Origin: Antribacter soli
GTDB taxonomy: Bacteria; Actinomycetota; Actinomycetes; Actinomycetales; Cellulomonadaceae
DNA length: 64,000 nucleotides
Assembly (NCBI RefSeq): GCF_021568775.1
Contig: NZ_JAKGSG010000029.1
Coordinates: 179,855 to 243,854, forward strand
Direction: 5' to 3'
The notes beneath the pieces were generated by a model, which had not been told where the DNA came from, did not search any database, and saw nothing but the letters and a program-made list of their open reading frames with translations. Made by a program: the position numbers and the translations under genes. The first letter of the stretch is position 1; the number at the start of each line of letters is the position of its first letter. Below are positions 8,014 to 19,198 of this stretch, one piece after another.

Positions 8014-8922
8014 TTACACGGGCACGCGCAGCGTGGCCGTGTAACCCTCGGAGACGGACCCCGTGAGCTTCGCCATCTGCAGGGAGTACCCGTCGGAGAA
8101 GACGTTGTCCGAGTCCAGCGAGACCCCGGCGAGGTTCCCGACGGAGCTCTCGTAGCCGTCGGTGGCGTACACGGTCTCGCACACGTCCTGCGGGAACGCG
8201 AGCTGGGAGGTGCGCATGCGGTTGGTGGCGGAGGTCGCGTCGGCGAGGGTCGGGTACACCTCGAAGTGGATGTGCGGCCAGCGGCCCGCGTAGCAGCCGG
8301 GGAAGATCGACGTGAACGTCACCGTGCCGTTCGCGTCCGCCTCCTGAACGCCGCGCAGGTAGTTCTGGTCCTCGAGGTCGTACATCGAGTACTTCCCGTC
8401 CCGGTCGCAGTGCCACGCGTAGACCGCGGCGCCCGCCACGGGGGTGCCGGCGTCGCCCTCCCCGGACACGTCCACGACGGTCATCGTGAACGTCAGCGGG
8501 ATGCCCTCGGCGGTGCCGCTCGACTCGCCGAAGCTCGTCGTGATGTCGCTGCGCACCACGCCGGTCTCGGTGAGGATGTTCGGCCCGTTCGTGCCGTCGG
8601 CCGGGTACGGGCCGTTGGTCTCCTCGGGGATCTCGCCCTCGCCCACGGCGTCCTGCGACACGGCGCCGGGAGCGCCGCCGCCGCCCGTCGGAGGCTGGCC
8701 GGGCTGCGCGGCGGCGGAGCTCGTCGCGGTGCTCGACGACGTCGCGTCGCCGGTCGAGCAGGCGGCGAGGGCGACCGTGAGCCCGCCGACACCGAACAGA
8801 CCGAGCGCGCGGCGGCGGCTGAGGAGGGTGGGCAGGTCGTGCGAGAGGCCGAGGTCGTGCGCCTCGGGCGCGTCGTCGTGGGCAGTATCGGCGTGGTCTG
8901 TGGTGCTGCTGTGGCTGCTCAT
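8014..8922 (-). CDS. Tat-exported lipoprotein, intradiol ring-cleavage dioxygenase family
   Basis: A 302-residue protein. Residues 36-38 are three arginines ahead of a hydrophobic stretch, and ALAAC at 51-55 is a lipobox, so the protein should be Tat-exported as a lipoprotein anchored at Cys55. A low-complexity Ser/Thr/Gly/Pro linker follows. The rest has the intradiol dioxygenase fold: AAVYAWHCDRDGKYSMYD supplies one Fe-ligand Tyr and GRWPHIHFEVY the His pair. Intracellular relatives cleave catechol or protocatechuate; the exported class is less studied. No aromatic-degradation genes are adjacent except a BenE-like transporter 11 kb away. The ATG follows TACGGT by 6 nt. Confidence 0.85.
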   Translation of the reverse strand: MSSHSSTTDHADTAHDDAPEAHDLGLSHDLPTLLSRRRALGLFGVGGLTVALAACSTGDATSSSTATSSAAAQPGQPPTGGGGAPGAVSQDAVGEGEIPEETNGPYPADGTNGPNILTETGVVRSDITTSFGESSGTAEGIPLTFTMTVVDVSGEGDAGTPVAGAAVYAWHCDRDGKYSMYDLEDQNYLRGVQEADANGTVTFTSIFPGCYAGRWPHIHFEVYPTLADATSATNRMRTSQLAFPQDVCETVYATDGYESSVGNLAGVSLDSDNVFSDGYSLQMAKLTGSVSEGYTATLRVPV

Positions 8923-8928
8923 GCTGCG

Positions 8929-8934
8929 ACCGTA
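8929..8934 (-). promoter_or_regulatory. Leaderless -10 box of the dioxygenase gene
   Basis: TACGGT on the minus strand, 6 nt (CGCAGC) before the ATG at 8922. Confidence 0.5.
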
Positions 8935-9008
8935 GGGACGCCGGCTGGACCCCGCATGGCATGACGCTGTGTCGTCGCTGTGGACGAGCCGGTGCGGGCG
9001 GGCCGAGG

Positions 9009-9557
9009 TCAGTACCGCGCCAGGAGGGCGTCCAGCTTGGCCTCCAGGCGAGCCACGTCGTCGACGGTCGCCGACTGCTCGCCGGGCTTGAGCGTCGCGA
9101 CGATCGTGCCGCCCGGCTCCACGCTCAGGGTCTCCACCTCGTCGATGCCGTTGGCGTTCTGACGGCGCAGAGCCGCGTCGGCGTCGGCCCGGCGCAGCCC
9201 CACCTTGCGCAGCGCCGCGTCGTCCCACGCACCGTTCCGCGCCAGCACCGCCGGTGAACCTTCCAGGAGCCGCGCGAGGCGGTCGCTGCGCAGGACGAGG
9301 CGGTCGACGACGGCGTTCATACCGAGCAGCACGACGGCGCCCAGCAGCCCGCCGACGAGCGAGTTGTCCGGGCCGATCACTGCGTTCTGCACCACGTTCG
9401 ACAGGAGCAGCATCACGACGAGGTCGAGGGTGTTGAGCTGCGCGAGGTCCCGCTTGCCCACCAGCCGGAGGAGCAGCGCCAGCCCCAGGTAGACCGCGAC
9501 GGTCCGCAGGATCTTGTCGGGCGCCGTCACGCCCATGTCCAGGAGGTCGTTCCACAT
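9009..9557 (-). CDS. DUF421 (YetF-like) membrane protein
   Basis: A 182-residue protein with three N-terminal membrane helices, the conserved LVGKRDLAQLNTLDLVVMLLLSNVVQNAVIG region of DUF421 (about residues 33-63), and a small C-terminal soluble domain (LARLLEGSPAVLARNG). The family is related to Bacillus YetF; its role is unknown, with links to spore or envelope proteins in Bacillus. Single gene, with 86 bp to the downstream dioxygenase gene. TAGAAC lies 6 nt before the ATG. Confidence 0.85.
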   Translation of the reverse strand: MWNDLLDMGVTAPDKILRTVAVYLGLALLLRLVGKRDLAQLNTLDLVVMLLLSNVVQNAVIGPDNSLVGGLLGAVVLLGMNAVVDRLVLRSDRLARLLEGSPAVLARNGAWDDAALRKVGLRRADADAALRRQNANGIDEVETLSVEPGGTIVATLKPGEQSATVDDVARLEAKLDALLARY

Positions 9558-9563
9558 GGTCCC

Positions 9564-9569
9564 GTTCTA
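9564..9569 (-). promoter_or_regulatory. Leaderless -10 box of the DUF421 gene
   Basis: TAGAAC on the minus strand followed by GGGACC and the ATG at 9557. The last base departs from TANNNT, so support is weaker than for its neighbours. Confidence 0.4.
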
Positions 9570-9604
9570 CGGGCAGGTGGGCGGGCCTACCCGGCGGCGC
9601 GCCC

Positions 9605-9623
9605 GGCCGGCCTGAAGCCGGCC
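9605..9623 (-). terminator. Candidate terminator after the GNAT gene
   Basis: A GGCCGGC/GCCGGCC stem of 7 bp with a 5-nt loop, 23 nt after the stop codon of the leftward GNAT gene. There is no T-run, as is usual in such GC-rich genomes. Confidence 0.45.
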
Positions 9624-9654
9624 CGCGCTCGGTCGGCGCCCGCGCTCAGTCGGC
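9621..9654. repeat. Tandem duplication of 17 bp over the GNAT stop codon
   Basis: GCCCGCGCTCGGTCGGC (9621-9637) is followed directly by a copy with one mismatch (9638-9654). The second copy contains the stop codon of the leftward GNAT gene. It looks like replication slippage. Confidence 0.6.
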
Positions 9655-10140
9655 CAGGGGCGTCACGTGGGCGTAGTGGATGAAGTCCGCGTCCCGCGCG
9701 AAGCCCTCCGACTCGTACAGGGACTGCGCGGCCATGTTGTCCCAGGCGGTCGTGACGGCGACGCGCACCGCACCCGCCGCGGTGGCGCGCTCCGCCGTCG
9801 CCCGCACGAGGGCGCGGCCGGCGCCGTCGCCACGCTCGGCAGGGTCGACGAACAGGTCGTTCAGGACCCACACGGGGCCCAGGCTCACTGACGACCACGT
9901 CGGGTACACCTGGGCGAAGCCGACGACGTCGTCGGCCCGCCCGTCGTCGCCGTGCACGGCGACGAGCAGGACGCTGTCGCCGGCGTCGCGCCGCGAGAGG
10001 AGGAACTCGCGAGCCTGCTCGGCGGGCACCTCCTGCCCGTAGAAGTTCAGGTACTGCAGGAAGAGGTCGACCACGGCGTCGACGTCGGCATCGTTTACGA
10101 GTCGGACGTGAAGAGGCACCTCGGCATCATTGCAGGTCAT
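9646..10140 (-). CDS. GNAT-family N-acetyltransferase
   Basis: A 164-residue acetyltransferase. VWVLNDLFVDPAERGDGAGRALV (about residues 90-112) is the strand 4/helix 3 acetyl-CoA site with the Q/RxxGxG/A-type loop (RGDGAG), and AAQSLYESEGF is the usual strand 5 region. The first 30 residues (VRLVNDADVDAVVDLFLQYLNFYGQEVP) match GNATs that act on small amines or amino acids. The start is the ATG at 10140. It is divergent from the monooxygenase at 10285 across a gap with a long perfect hairpin. Confidence 0.85.
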   Translation of the reverse strand: MTCNDAEVPLHVRLVNDADVDAVVDLFLQYLNFYGQEVPAEQAREFLLSRRDAGDSVLLVAVHGDDGRADDVVGFAQVYPTWSSVSLGPVWVLNDLFVDPAERGDGAGRALVRATAERATAAGAVRVAVTTAWDNMAAQSLYESEGFARDADFIHYAHVTPLAD

Positions 10141-10192
10141 CGTGGCTGTTCGACAGCCCGTCCACGGCGGCCCGCGGATGGCCGCCGACCTG

Positions 10193-10228
10193 CGCCGACG
10201 TCGCACCGCGCCCCGTGCGACGTCGGCG
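10193..10228. repeat. Perfect 14-bp hairpin between divergent genes
   Basis: CGCCGACGTCGCAC (10193-10206) and its exact reverse complement (10215-10228) enclose an 8-nt loop. It lies 53 bp before the GNAT start and 57 bp before the monooxygenase start, so it cannot be a simple terminator. It is directly continued by a GTCGGC hexamer array. Confidence 0.6.
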
Positions 10229-10250
10229 TCGGCGTCGGCGTCGGCGTCGG
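10222..10250 (+). repeat. GTCGGC hexanucleotide tandem array
   Basis: About 4.8 perfect copies of GTCGGC extend from the right arm of the hairpin at 10193-10228. On the minus strand the array would read Asp-Ala repeats, but no gene uses it. Copy number is likely to vary between strains. Confidence 0.7.
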
Positions 10251-10284
10251 AACAGGATCGCCGGCGGGACGGTTGTCCCAGGCG

Positions 10285-11343
10285 ATGAACAACCGCACCT
10301 CCGGCCTGACGCCGCGACTGTCCGTCCTCGACCTCGTCCCGGTCCGCGCAGGCCAGACCAGCGCGCAGGCGATCGGGGCCTCCCTCGCCCTCGCCGGGCT
10401 CGCCGACCGACTCGGGTACACCCGCTACTGGTTCGCCGAGCACCACAACATGGCGGCCGTCGCGGCATCGACGCCGCCCGTCATGATCGCCGCGGCCGCG
10501 GCCCGCACGGAACGGATCCGCGTCGGGTCCGGCGGCGTGATGCTGCCGAACCACGCGCCGCTCGTCGTCGCCGAGCAGTTCGCCGCGCTCGAGGCCCTGG
10601 CCCCCGGCCGCATCGACCTCGGCCTCGGCCGCGCGCCGGGCAGCGACCCCGTCGTCACCTCGCTGCTGCGCGCGACCGGCCCGACCGCCGACGTCGACCG
10701 GTTCCCGCAGCACGTCAGCGACATCCTCGCCCTGATGGGCCCCGAGGGCGCCCGGCTGCGCCTCGTGACCGGCGACGTCTACGACGTGCGGGCGACGCCG
10801 GCGGCGGACAGCACCCCGACGGTGTGGCTGCTCGGCTCGTCGGACTACTCGGCGCGCCTGGCGGCCGAGCTCGGCCTGCCGTACGTCTTCGCGAACCACT
10901 TCTCCGGGCAGGGGATCGACCAGGTGCTCGCCCTGTACCGCGACGGCTACCGGCCGAGCGAGGCCCACCCGGAGCCGCGCACGTTCCTCACGCTCAACGC
11001 CGTCGTGGCCCCCACCGCGGACGAGGCCGACGAGCGCGCGCTGCCGCAGCTGCGCCAGATGGCCCGGCTGCGGACCGGCAGAGCGCTCGGTCCTCTCGAG
11101 ACCGTCGAAGAGGCGCTCGCCGCGCCTGCCGACGGCCTCGCCCAGGCGGTCGAGGGGATGCGGTCGCGCTGGCTGATCGGCGACCCGGAGCACGCCGCCG
11201 CCGAGCTGCGCCGGCTGGCCGACCGCCACGGCGTCGAGGAGGTCATGGTCGTACCCGTGGCCGGCTCGCGCGCGGACGAGCCGCTCGACGCGACGCCCGG
11301 CCGGGCCCGGACGCTCGAGCTGCTGGCGGCCGCCCTGGGCTGA
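10285..11343 (+). CDS. Luciferase-like flavin monooxygenase
   Basis: A 352-residue LLM-class oxidoreductase of the MsnO8/YtmO type. The N-terminal LSVLDLVPVRAG and RYWFAEHHNM (about residues 44-54) are hallmark motifs; RIRVGSGGVMLPNHAPLVVAEQF and GRIDLGLGRAPGSDP follow in the barrel. These enzymes use reduced flavin and oxygen, but substrates are mostly unknown. The ATG at 10285 was chosen because the family motif starts 12 residues later; the longer open frame upstream covers the hexamer repeat and is not coding. The Shine-Dalgarno is weak. Confidence 0.85.
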   Translation: MNNRTSGLTPRLSVLDLVPVRAGQTSAQAIGASLALAGLADRLGYTRYWFAEHHNMAAVAASTPPVMIAAAAARTERIRVGSGGVMLPNHAPLVVAEQFAALEALAPGRIDLGLGRAPGSDPVVTSLLRATGPTADVDRFPQHVSDILALMGPEGARLRLVTGDVYDVRATPAADSTPTVWLLGSSDYSARLAAELGLPYVFANHFSGQGIDQVLALYRDGYRPSEAHPEPRTFLTLNAVVAPTADEADERALPQLRQMARLRTGRALGPLETVEEALAAPADGLAQAVEGMRSRWLIGDPEHAAAELRRLADRHGVEEVMVVPVAGSRADEPLDATPGRARTLELLAAALG

Positions 11344-11395
11344 CTCCCGGGACCTCCCCGACGCCCGTTCCGGACAAGAGGGCCACGGCTACCGA

Positions 11396-11424
11396 TTGCG
11401 CCAGGCAAGGGCCGGGCATATGAA
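11396..11424 (+). promoter_or_regulatory. Promoter of the arginine deiminase operon
   Basis: The -35 TTGCGC (11396-11401) and -10 TATGAA (11419-11424) are 17 bp apart, giving a transcript with a leader of about 88 nt. GAACGCC occurs twice just downstream (11422-11428 and 11436-11442) and may be a regulator site. Confidence 0.5.
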
Positions 11425-11518
11425 CGCCTGAGGGGGAACGCCATCTCTCCCGCCCGGTCTCGGACGCGGGTGCGGCCGAGGGCCGGCGTCAGCACGCCCG
11501 ACCACCGTGGAGACGTCG

Positions 11519-12955
11519 ATGAGCTCAGCCCAGACCCCAGTCCAGGAGCGCACCGCGAAGATCGGCGTGCTCACGCTCACGGCAATGGTCGTCGGCTCGA
11601 TGGTCGGCGCCGGCGTGTTCTCGCTCCCGGGCCGGTTCGCCGGCGAGACGGGCGTGATCGGCGCGATCGTCTCGTGGGTCGTGGCCGGCCTCGGCATGCT
11701 CATGCTCGCCTTCGTCTTCCAGCGGCTGGCGGTCCGCAAACCCAGGCTCGATGCCGGTGTCTACGCCTACGCCAAGGCCGGTTTCGGCGAGTACCTCGGC
11801 TTCTTCTCGGCGTTCGGCTACTGGGCGAGCGCCTGCGTCGGCAACGTGACGTACTGGATCCTGATCATGTCCACCGTCGGTGCGGCGGTGCCGGCGCTCG
11901 GGGAGGGCGACACCGTCGTCGCCTTCGTCGCGTCCACCGTCTGTGTCTGGGGCTTCTACCTCCTGGTCCGGCGCGGCGTGAAAGAGGCCGCCGCGATCAA
12001 CCGGGTGGTGACGGTCGCCAAGCTGGTGCCGATCGTGGTCTTCATCCTGCTCGCGCTGTTCCTGCTCGACACCGACGTCTTCGCAGCCAACCTCGACGGC
12101 AGCGCCGGCATGGGCTCTCTCTGGGAACAGGTGCGGGGCACCATGCTGGCGACGGTCTTCGTCTTCCTCGGCATCGAGGGGGCGAGCGTCTACTCGCGGC
12201 ACGCCCGGCGGCGAGAGGATGTCGGGCGTGCCACCGTCCTCGGGTTCCTGGGGGTCCTGGCCGTGTTCGCGTCCGTCACGATCGTCTCGTACGGGATCCT
12301 CCCGCTGGACGAGATCGCGGACCTCCGTCAGCCGTCGATGGCCGGGGTGCTCGAGGCGGCGGTCGGCCGGTGGGGTGCCATCTTCGTCAGCGCGGGCCTC
12401 ATCATCTCCGTCCTGGGCGCGTACCTGGCCTGGACGCTGATGGCGGCGGAGGTCCTGTACGTTGCGGCCAAGGACCGCGACATGCCGCGTTTCCTTGCCA
12501 GCACCGACGCCCGGGACGTCCCAGGTCCCGCCCTCCTGCTCACCACGATCCTCATCCAGATCATGCTCGTCGTGACGACCCTCTCGGACGACGCCTTCAC
12601 GTTCGCCCTCGACCTGACGAGCGCCCTGTCGCTGATCCCGTTCCTGCTGGCCGCGGGCTACGCGCTCAAGCTCGCCGTAGGCCGCTCGGGGAACGACCCG
12701 GCGGGACCCGCGCGGGACGTCGTCGTCGCCGTCCTCGCCGTGCTCTACACGGCGTTCCTGCTCGTCGCCGCCGGGCCGACGTTCGCCCTCCTGTCCCTCG
12801 TGATCTACGCGCCCGCGACCGTGCTGTTCGCGATGACACGACGCGAGCAGGGACGCGCCGTCTTCAGCAGGGGCGAGCTCGTCATCTTCGTCCTCTCGGT
12901 CATCGGCGCCGTCGCCGGGATCGTCGCGCTGGCCACCGGCGTGATCACCATCTAG
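11519..12955 (+). CDS. arcD: APC-family antiporter, arginine/ornithine type
   Basis: A 478-residue amino acid/polyamine antiporter with about 12 helices. The first helix carries [19 protein letters not shown], the substrate-binding GSMVGAG motif of the basic amino-acid antiporters, and [11 protein letters not shown] (about residue 225) is the helix 6 motif of the ArcD/AdiC group. It should import arginine and export ornithine or citrulline. The ATG at 11519 is preferred to the GTG at 11507 because GTGGAG then lies at the right distance. It is followed by arcA after 32 bp, which supports the arginine role. Confidence 0.85.
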   Translation: MSSAQTPVQERTAKIGVLTLTAMVVGSMVGAGVFSLPGRFAGETGVIGAIVSWVVAGLGMLMLAFVFQRLAVRKPRLDAGVYAYAKAGFGEYLGFFSAFGYWASACVGNVTYWILIMSTVGAAVPALGEGDTVVAFVASTVCVWGFYLLVRRGVKEAAAINRVVTVAKLVPIVVFILLALFLLDTDVFAANLDGSAGMGSLWEQVRGTMLATVFVFLGIEGASVYSRHARRREDVGRATVLGFLGVLAVFASVTIVSYGILPLDEIADLRQPSMAGVLEAAVGRWGAIFVSAGLIISVLGAYLAWTLMAAEVLYVAAKDRDMPRFLASTDARDVPGPALLLTTILIQIMLVVTTLSDDAFTFALDLTSALSLIPFLLAAGYALKLAVGRSGNDPAGPARDVVVAVLAVLYTAFLLVAAGPTFALLSLVIYAPATVLFAMTRREQGRAVFSRGELVIFVLSVIGAVAGIVALATGVITI

Positions 12956-12987
12956 GAACGCACCCGAACCCCAGGAAGGCACTCCCC

Positions 12988-14240
12988 ATGACGTATGACG
13001 ACACCGCCTCGACGCCCGCCTACGGAGTGCACTCGGAGGTGGGGCGGCTGCGCAAGGTCCTGGTCTGCGCGCCGGGCCTCGCCCACCGGCGGCTGACGCC
13101 GACCAACTCCGACGACCTGCTGTTCGACGACGTGCTCTGGGTCGACCGCGCACAGCAGGACCATGCCGCTTTCGTCGACCAGCTCCGCGCCCGGGACGTC
13201 GAGGTGGTCGAGCTGCACCGGCTCCTCGCCGAGACACTGAAGGTACCGGGTGCACGTGACTGGCTCCTCGATCGCAAGATCGTGCCGGGCATCGTCGGCC
13301 CGGGCCTCATCGACGGCACCCGTGGCTTCCTGGAGGCGCTGACACCGGAAGAGCTGACGGAGTACCTCGTCGGCGGCCTGGCGACGGAGGACGTCCCCGA
13401 CCTGCCGGACGGCTACCGCGCACTCGCGGAGTACTCGCCCGACTCCCGCGAGTACCTGATGCCGCCGCTGCCCAACACCCTGTTCACGCGGGACACCACG
13501 TGCTGGCTCTACGGCGGCGTCACCCTGAACCCGCTGTACTGGCCGGCGCGGCACGACGAGACGCTCCTCATGAAGGCCGTGTACGAGTTCCACCCGGACT
13601 TCGTCGGCTCGACCATCTGGTGGGGCGACCCCGAGCAGGACCACGGGCAGGCGACCTTCGAGGGCGGCGACATCATGCCGGTCGGGAACGGCACCGTCCT
13701 CATGGGGATGAGCGAGCGCACCTCCCGCCAGGCGATCACGCAGGTGGCGTCGGCGCTGTTCGCCTCCGGCGCGGCCGAGCAGGTCGTCGTGGCGGGGATG
13801 CCGAAGCTCCGGGCGGCCATGCACCTCGACACGGTGATGACGTTCGTCGACGTCGACACGGTGACGATCTACCCGCGGATCGTCGGGGCGATCCACTCGT
13901 TCACCCTGCGCCCCGGGGACGGCGCGGGGTCGCTCTCCGTGACCGACGAGGGCTCCACGCCCTTCGTCGACGTCGTCGCCCGGGAGCTCGGGCTGGACGG
14001 CCTGCGCGTCATCGAGACGGGGGGTGACGCCTACGAGTCCGAGCGCCAGCAGTGGGACAGCGGCAACAACGCCGTCGCGGTGTCCCCCGGCGTCGTGTTC
14101 ACCTATGACCGCAACACCACCACCAACGCGCTGCTGCGCAAGGCGGGCATCGAGGTGATCGAGATCGCGGGCGCCGAGCTCGGGCGCGGCCGGGGTGGCG
14201 GCCACTGCATGACCTGCCCGATCGTGCGCGACCCCGTGGC

Positions 14241-14247
<7 letters not shown>
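12988..14247 (+). CDS. arcA: Arginine deiminase
   Basis: A 419-residue enzyme that hydrolyses arginine to citrulline and ammonia. It begins [17 protein letters not shown], contains the FEGGD substrate motif, [10 protein letters not shown], and near the C-terminus GGGHCMTCP, with Cys407 as the nucleophile. All expected active-site motifs are intact and the length is normal. AGGAAGG precedes the ATG. The usual partners arcB (ornithine carbamoyltransferase) and arcC (carbamate kinase) are absent here, so citrulline would be exported or used elsewhere. The stop overlaps the start of the next gene (ATGGTGA), which implies translational coupling. Confidence 0.95.
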
Positions 14248-16985
<2,738 letters not shown>

Positions 16986-16986
16986 A

Positions 16987-17023
16987 CGAAGGGGTCGCCT
17001 CCGTGCAGGAGGCGACCCCTTCG
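16987..17023. terminator. Strong terminator after the arc operon, shared with the HNH gene
   Basis: A perfect 16-bp stem (CGAAGGGGTCGCCTCC and its complement) with a 5-nt loop starts directly after the TAG of the ATPase gene and ends 10 bp before the stop of the convergent HNH gene, so it can serve both. Confidence 0.85.
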
Positions 17024-17033
17024 ACGTCGGGCC

Positions 17034-17504
17034 TCAGGCCGCCGCGGCCGCTCTGCGGCGCAAGGTGCGCGCGTACTCCGTCTGCGGGACGTACGGGGTC
17101 ACGTGCAGCAGCATCCCCGCCTCGGCGGGAGTGCGGTCAGCCTTGAACGAGTTGCACGCGTAGCACGCGGCCACGAGGTTGAGCCAGGTGGAGCCGCCGC
17201 CACGAGATCTCGGCAGGACGTGGTCGACCGTCTCGGCCGAGCCGCCGCAGTAGACGCAGGCGCCGTCGCGGCGCTTCACGCCCAGCTTGGTGCACGCCGG
17301 TGCACCGTTCGTCTTGTAGAGCCACCGCATGGCCACGTACCGGACGAGCCGCAGCACCCTGGGTAAGGGGAACGGGCCGAACGTCGCGCCGTCGACGGCC
17401 TCCTCCACCACGGCGACCTCGCGCACCAGCATGTGGATCGCGTGGCGTACCGAGACCCGGTGCAGCGGCTCGTAGCCGGCGTTGAGGATGAGAACGTCAG
17501 CCAC
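17034..17504 (-). CDS. HNH endonuclease family protein
   Basis: A 156-residue protein with a GTG start after AAGGGAG. The core is ACVYCGGSAETVDHVLPRSRGG followed by NLVAACYACNSFKADRTP: two CxxC-type pairs for structural zinc and the His residues of the HNH active site. The N-terminal MADVLILNAGYEPLHRVSVRHAIHML is typical of a widespread actinobacterial chromosomal subgroup not linked to mobile elements, whose function is not settled. It is convergent with the ATPase operon. Confidence 0.85.
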   Translation of the reverse strand: MADVLILNAGYEPLHRVSVRHAIHMLVREVAVVEEAVDGATFGPFPLPRVLRLVRYVAMRWLYKTNGAPACTKLGVKRRDGACVYCGGSAETVDHVLPRSRGGGSTWLNLVAACYACNSFKADRTPAEAGMLLHVTPYVPQTEYARTLRRRAAAAA

Positions 17505-17606
17505 GGCCCTGCTCCCTTCTGTCTTTGATCATCGTCTTAATCAGTGTTGACTTCTGGCCGAACTTCGGGCGACGCCGCGGTGAACGCGGCGCCGCCCGGG
17601 ACGACG

Positions 17607-17642
17607 AGAGCCGCCCGGGAACGGTTGTCCCGAGGCGGCTCT
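17607..17642 (-). terminator. Terminator after the small gene at 17673-17807
   Basis: The arms 17607-17620 and 17628-17642 pair over 14 bp with one bulged base and a 7-nt loop (core AGAGCCGCC/GGCGGCTCT). It lies 30 nt downstream of the stop codon of the small leftward gene, in the right place to end its transcript. Confidence 0.65.
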
Positions 17643-17672
17643 GACGAACTCTGGTTCCGGCGCGTGCCGGTG

Positions 17673-17807
17673 TCAGGGTCGTATAGCCGCCCGGATGGCC
17701 TCGCGGCCGTCCCACAGGTGCTTCGCGGTCGTCGGGTAGGACGAGGCGGTGGCGTCGCCGACGAGGCCCGGCCGAGGGGCCAGGTTCGTGAGCGCGGTGC
17801 GTGCCAT
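17673..17807 (-). CDS. Small unannotated protein, 44 residues
   Basis: A short gene starting at the ATG 17807 after AGGAAG at good spacing. The peptide begins MARTALTNLAPRPGLVGDAT and ends HLWDGREAIRAAIRP; it has no membrane helix. It is supported by its own promoter-like pair upstream, a 16-bp palindrome in the leader and a terminator hairpin downstream. The family is not recognised. It could be a regulatory peptide or a small stress protein; this is not known. Confidence 0.5.
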   Translation of the reverse strand: MARTALTNLAPRPGLVGDATASSYPTTAKHLWDGREAIRAAIRP

Positions 17808-17858
17808 CGGGTCTCTTCCTTGTCGTCGTGCGGATGTTCGGTGGTACGTCGAATGCTG

Positions 17859-17874
17859 ACACGGAGGTCCGTGT
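17859..17874. promoter_or_regulatory. Palindrome in the leader of the small gene
   Basis: ACACGGAGGTCCGTGT is symmetric at 14 of 16 positions and lies 52 nt upstream of the small-gene start, downstream of its putative -10. It may be an operator or an RNA hairpin. Confidence 0.4.
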
Positions 17875-17907
17875 GTGAAGAAAGGTACACACGCCACCTT
17901 GGGACCG

Positions 17908-17935
17908 TCTATAGGTTTACCGAACCGATACCCAA
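17908..17935 (-). promoter_or_regulatory. Putative promoter of the small gene at 17807
   Basis: On the minus strand TTGGGT (17930-17935) and TATAGA (17908-17913) are 16 bp apart, in an unusually AT-containing stretch. The leader would be about 95 nt long. Confidence 0.4.
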
Positions 17936-18029
17936 GAGGCGCCCAAGACGCGCGGCTTGCCCACTTCCGGCACGCAGCGGCGCGTGACCTGGACACGCCG
18001 CATCGACCGTGCGGGCGCGACCGGCTCGC

Positions 18030-18941
18030 TCACCAGCTGCCCACTCCTTGGAGGAACATGTCCGCCTCCTGCACGAGCTCCGCCGTCGGACCGTCGACGA
18101 GCGTGTAAGGCCTCAGCTGCCCCAGCACCCCGGCGAGCCATCCGCAGTGGTCCTGGAGCGACGACGTGTCGCCCGACTCGTGGTCCTGCCGGGCGAGGAC
18201 GAGCAGGGTGCGCGCCCAGTCCGTCCCGTAGTCGCCGAAGCGGTACCGCATCTCGGTCTCCTGGGCCTCGGAAGCCTCGGCGAAGAGATCGTGCGCATGC
18301 AGACGGAGCTGCCGGACGGTCCAGGCCTCGTCGGGGGCCTCCGCGCTCAAGTGGTCCGCGAGCGTGAGGTGGGTCCGTGCCAGTTCCACGCGCGCGGAAC
18401 CCGCACCGGCCGCGGTGATGCCGACCGCCGACAGCCCGCGCGCCTCCTCGGGACTCAACGGCTGCCCCTCCAGGAGGCGGACGGCGGCGGAGCCGAGGAT
18501 GTCGGCGATGTCGTCCGCGGGCGCGCCCGCCACCGTCCCGGCCAGCTCGGCGCGCCACCGCTCGCCCCGCCCCTCGGCGTCGGCGATCAGCTGGTCATAC
18601 CTCGCAGGGCTCTGGGGCCGCAGCAATCGGTACAACGCCGCTGCACGGTCGGCCGCGGCCACTGCCTCGGCGACGCGTCCGTTGCGGCCGAGGGCCGACG
18701 CGTGGAAGTACTGCGTGGCGGCCTCTCCGTGGAGATGCCGGGGATCGCCGGGCTCCAGCCGCTGCAACGCCAGGACAGCCTTCAGCGACACCTCGCTCAG
18801 CATGAGGGCGTCATCCCACCGTCCGGAGGCCCCCTCCGCTTCCGCCGCAGCTCCTGCCTGCGCGACCATCGCCTCGTAGTGCGCGATCGCCTCGTCGTGC
18901 CCGTTCTGGCGCTTCGGGCGACCGCGACCGAACAACCCCAT
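18030..18941 (-). CDS. Alpha-helical, TPR-like protein of unknown function
   Basis: A 303-residue protein starting at the ATG 18941 after AAGGAG. It begins MGLFGRGRPKRQ, a basic N-terminus, and continues as helix pairs with TPR-like spacing (EAIAHYEAMVAQAG, ALMLSEVSLKAVLALQRLEP, AEAVAAADRAAALYRLL). It has no membrane segment. Repetitive helical proteins of this kind usually bind other proteins. The longer open frame upstream is not coding-like. It is divergent from the YdjM-like gene at 19199. Confidence 0.6.
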   Translation of the reverse strand: MGLFGRGRPKRQNGHDEAIAHYEAMVAQAGAAAEAEGASGRWDDALMLSEVSLKAVLALQRLEPGDPRHLHGEAATQYFHASALGRNGRVAEAVAAADRAAALYRLLRPQSPARYDQLIADAEGRGERWRAELAGTVAGAPADDIADILGSAAVRLLEGQPLSPEEARGLSAVGITAAGAGSARVELARTHLTLADHLSAEAPDEAWTVRQLRLHAHDLFAEASEAQETEMRYRFGDYGTDWARTLLVLARQDHESGDTSSLQDHCGWLAGVLGQLRPYTLVDGPTAELVQEADMFLQGVGSW

Positions 18942-19198
18942 GAGAACTCCTTGCGCCGGTGACAGCGGGCGTGTGCCGTGGACCGCCGTCCGCGACCCCG
19001 CGGCCGGCGAGCCCGCAGGTGATGTTACGGACACTCCTGACACAACGGCCAGGATGAACGGCCGGGCCGGCACGTGTCGCCCCGCTCCCGGCGTGCTGCG
19101 CCCGGCGTGTCGGTGGCTCAGGTTAGGGTTGCCCCCGACCCGGACCAACCGGGACATCGTGACCATCGGGACACCCGGGAAAGTGAGCGAACACCGCC

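Noticed and set aside
10193..10228. Hairpin as transcription terminator
   Set aside because: It lies between the starts of two divergent genes, where no transcript needs to end.
10222..10250. GTCGGC array as a CRISPR or iteron-type origin
   Set aside because: The unit is only 6 bp and there are no spacers, rep gene or AT-rich region nearby.
17034..17504. HNH gene as homing endonuclease or phage remnant
   Set aside because: It lacks intron or intein context and matches a common chromosomal actinobacterial family.
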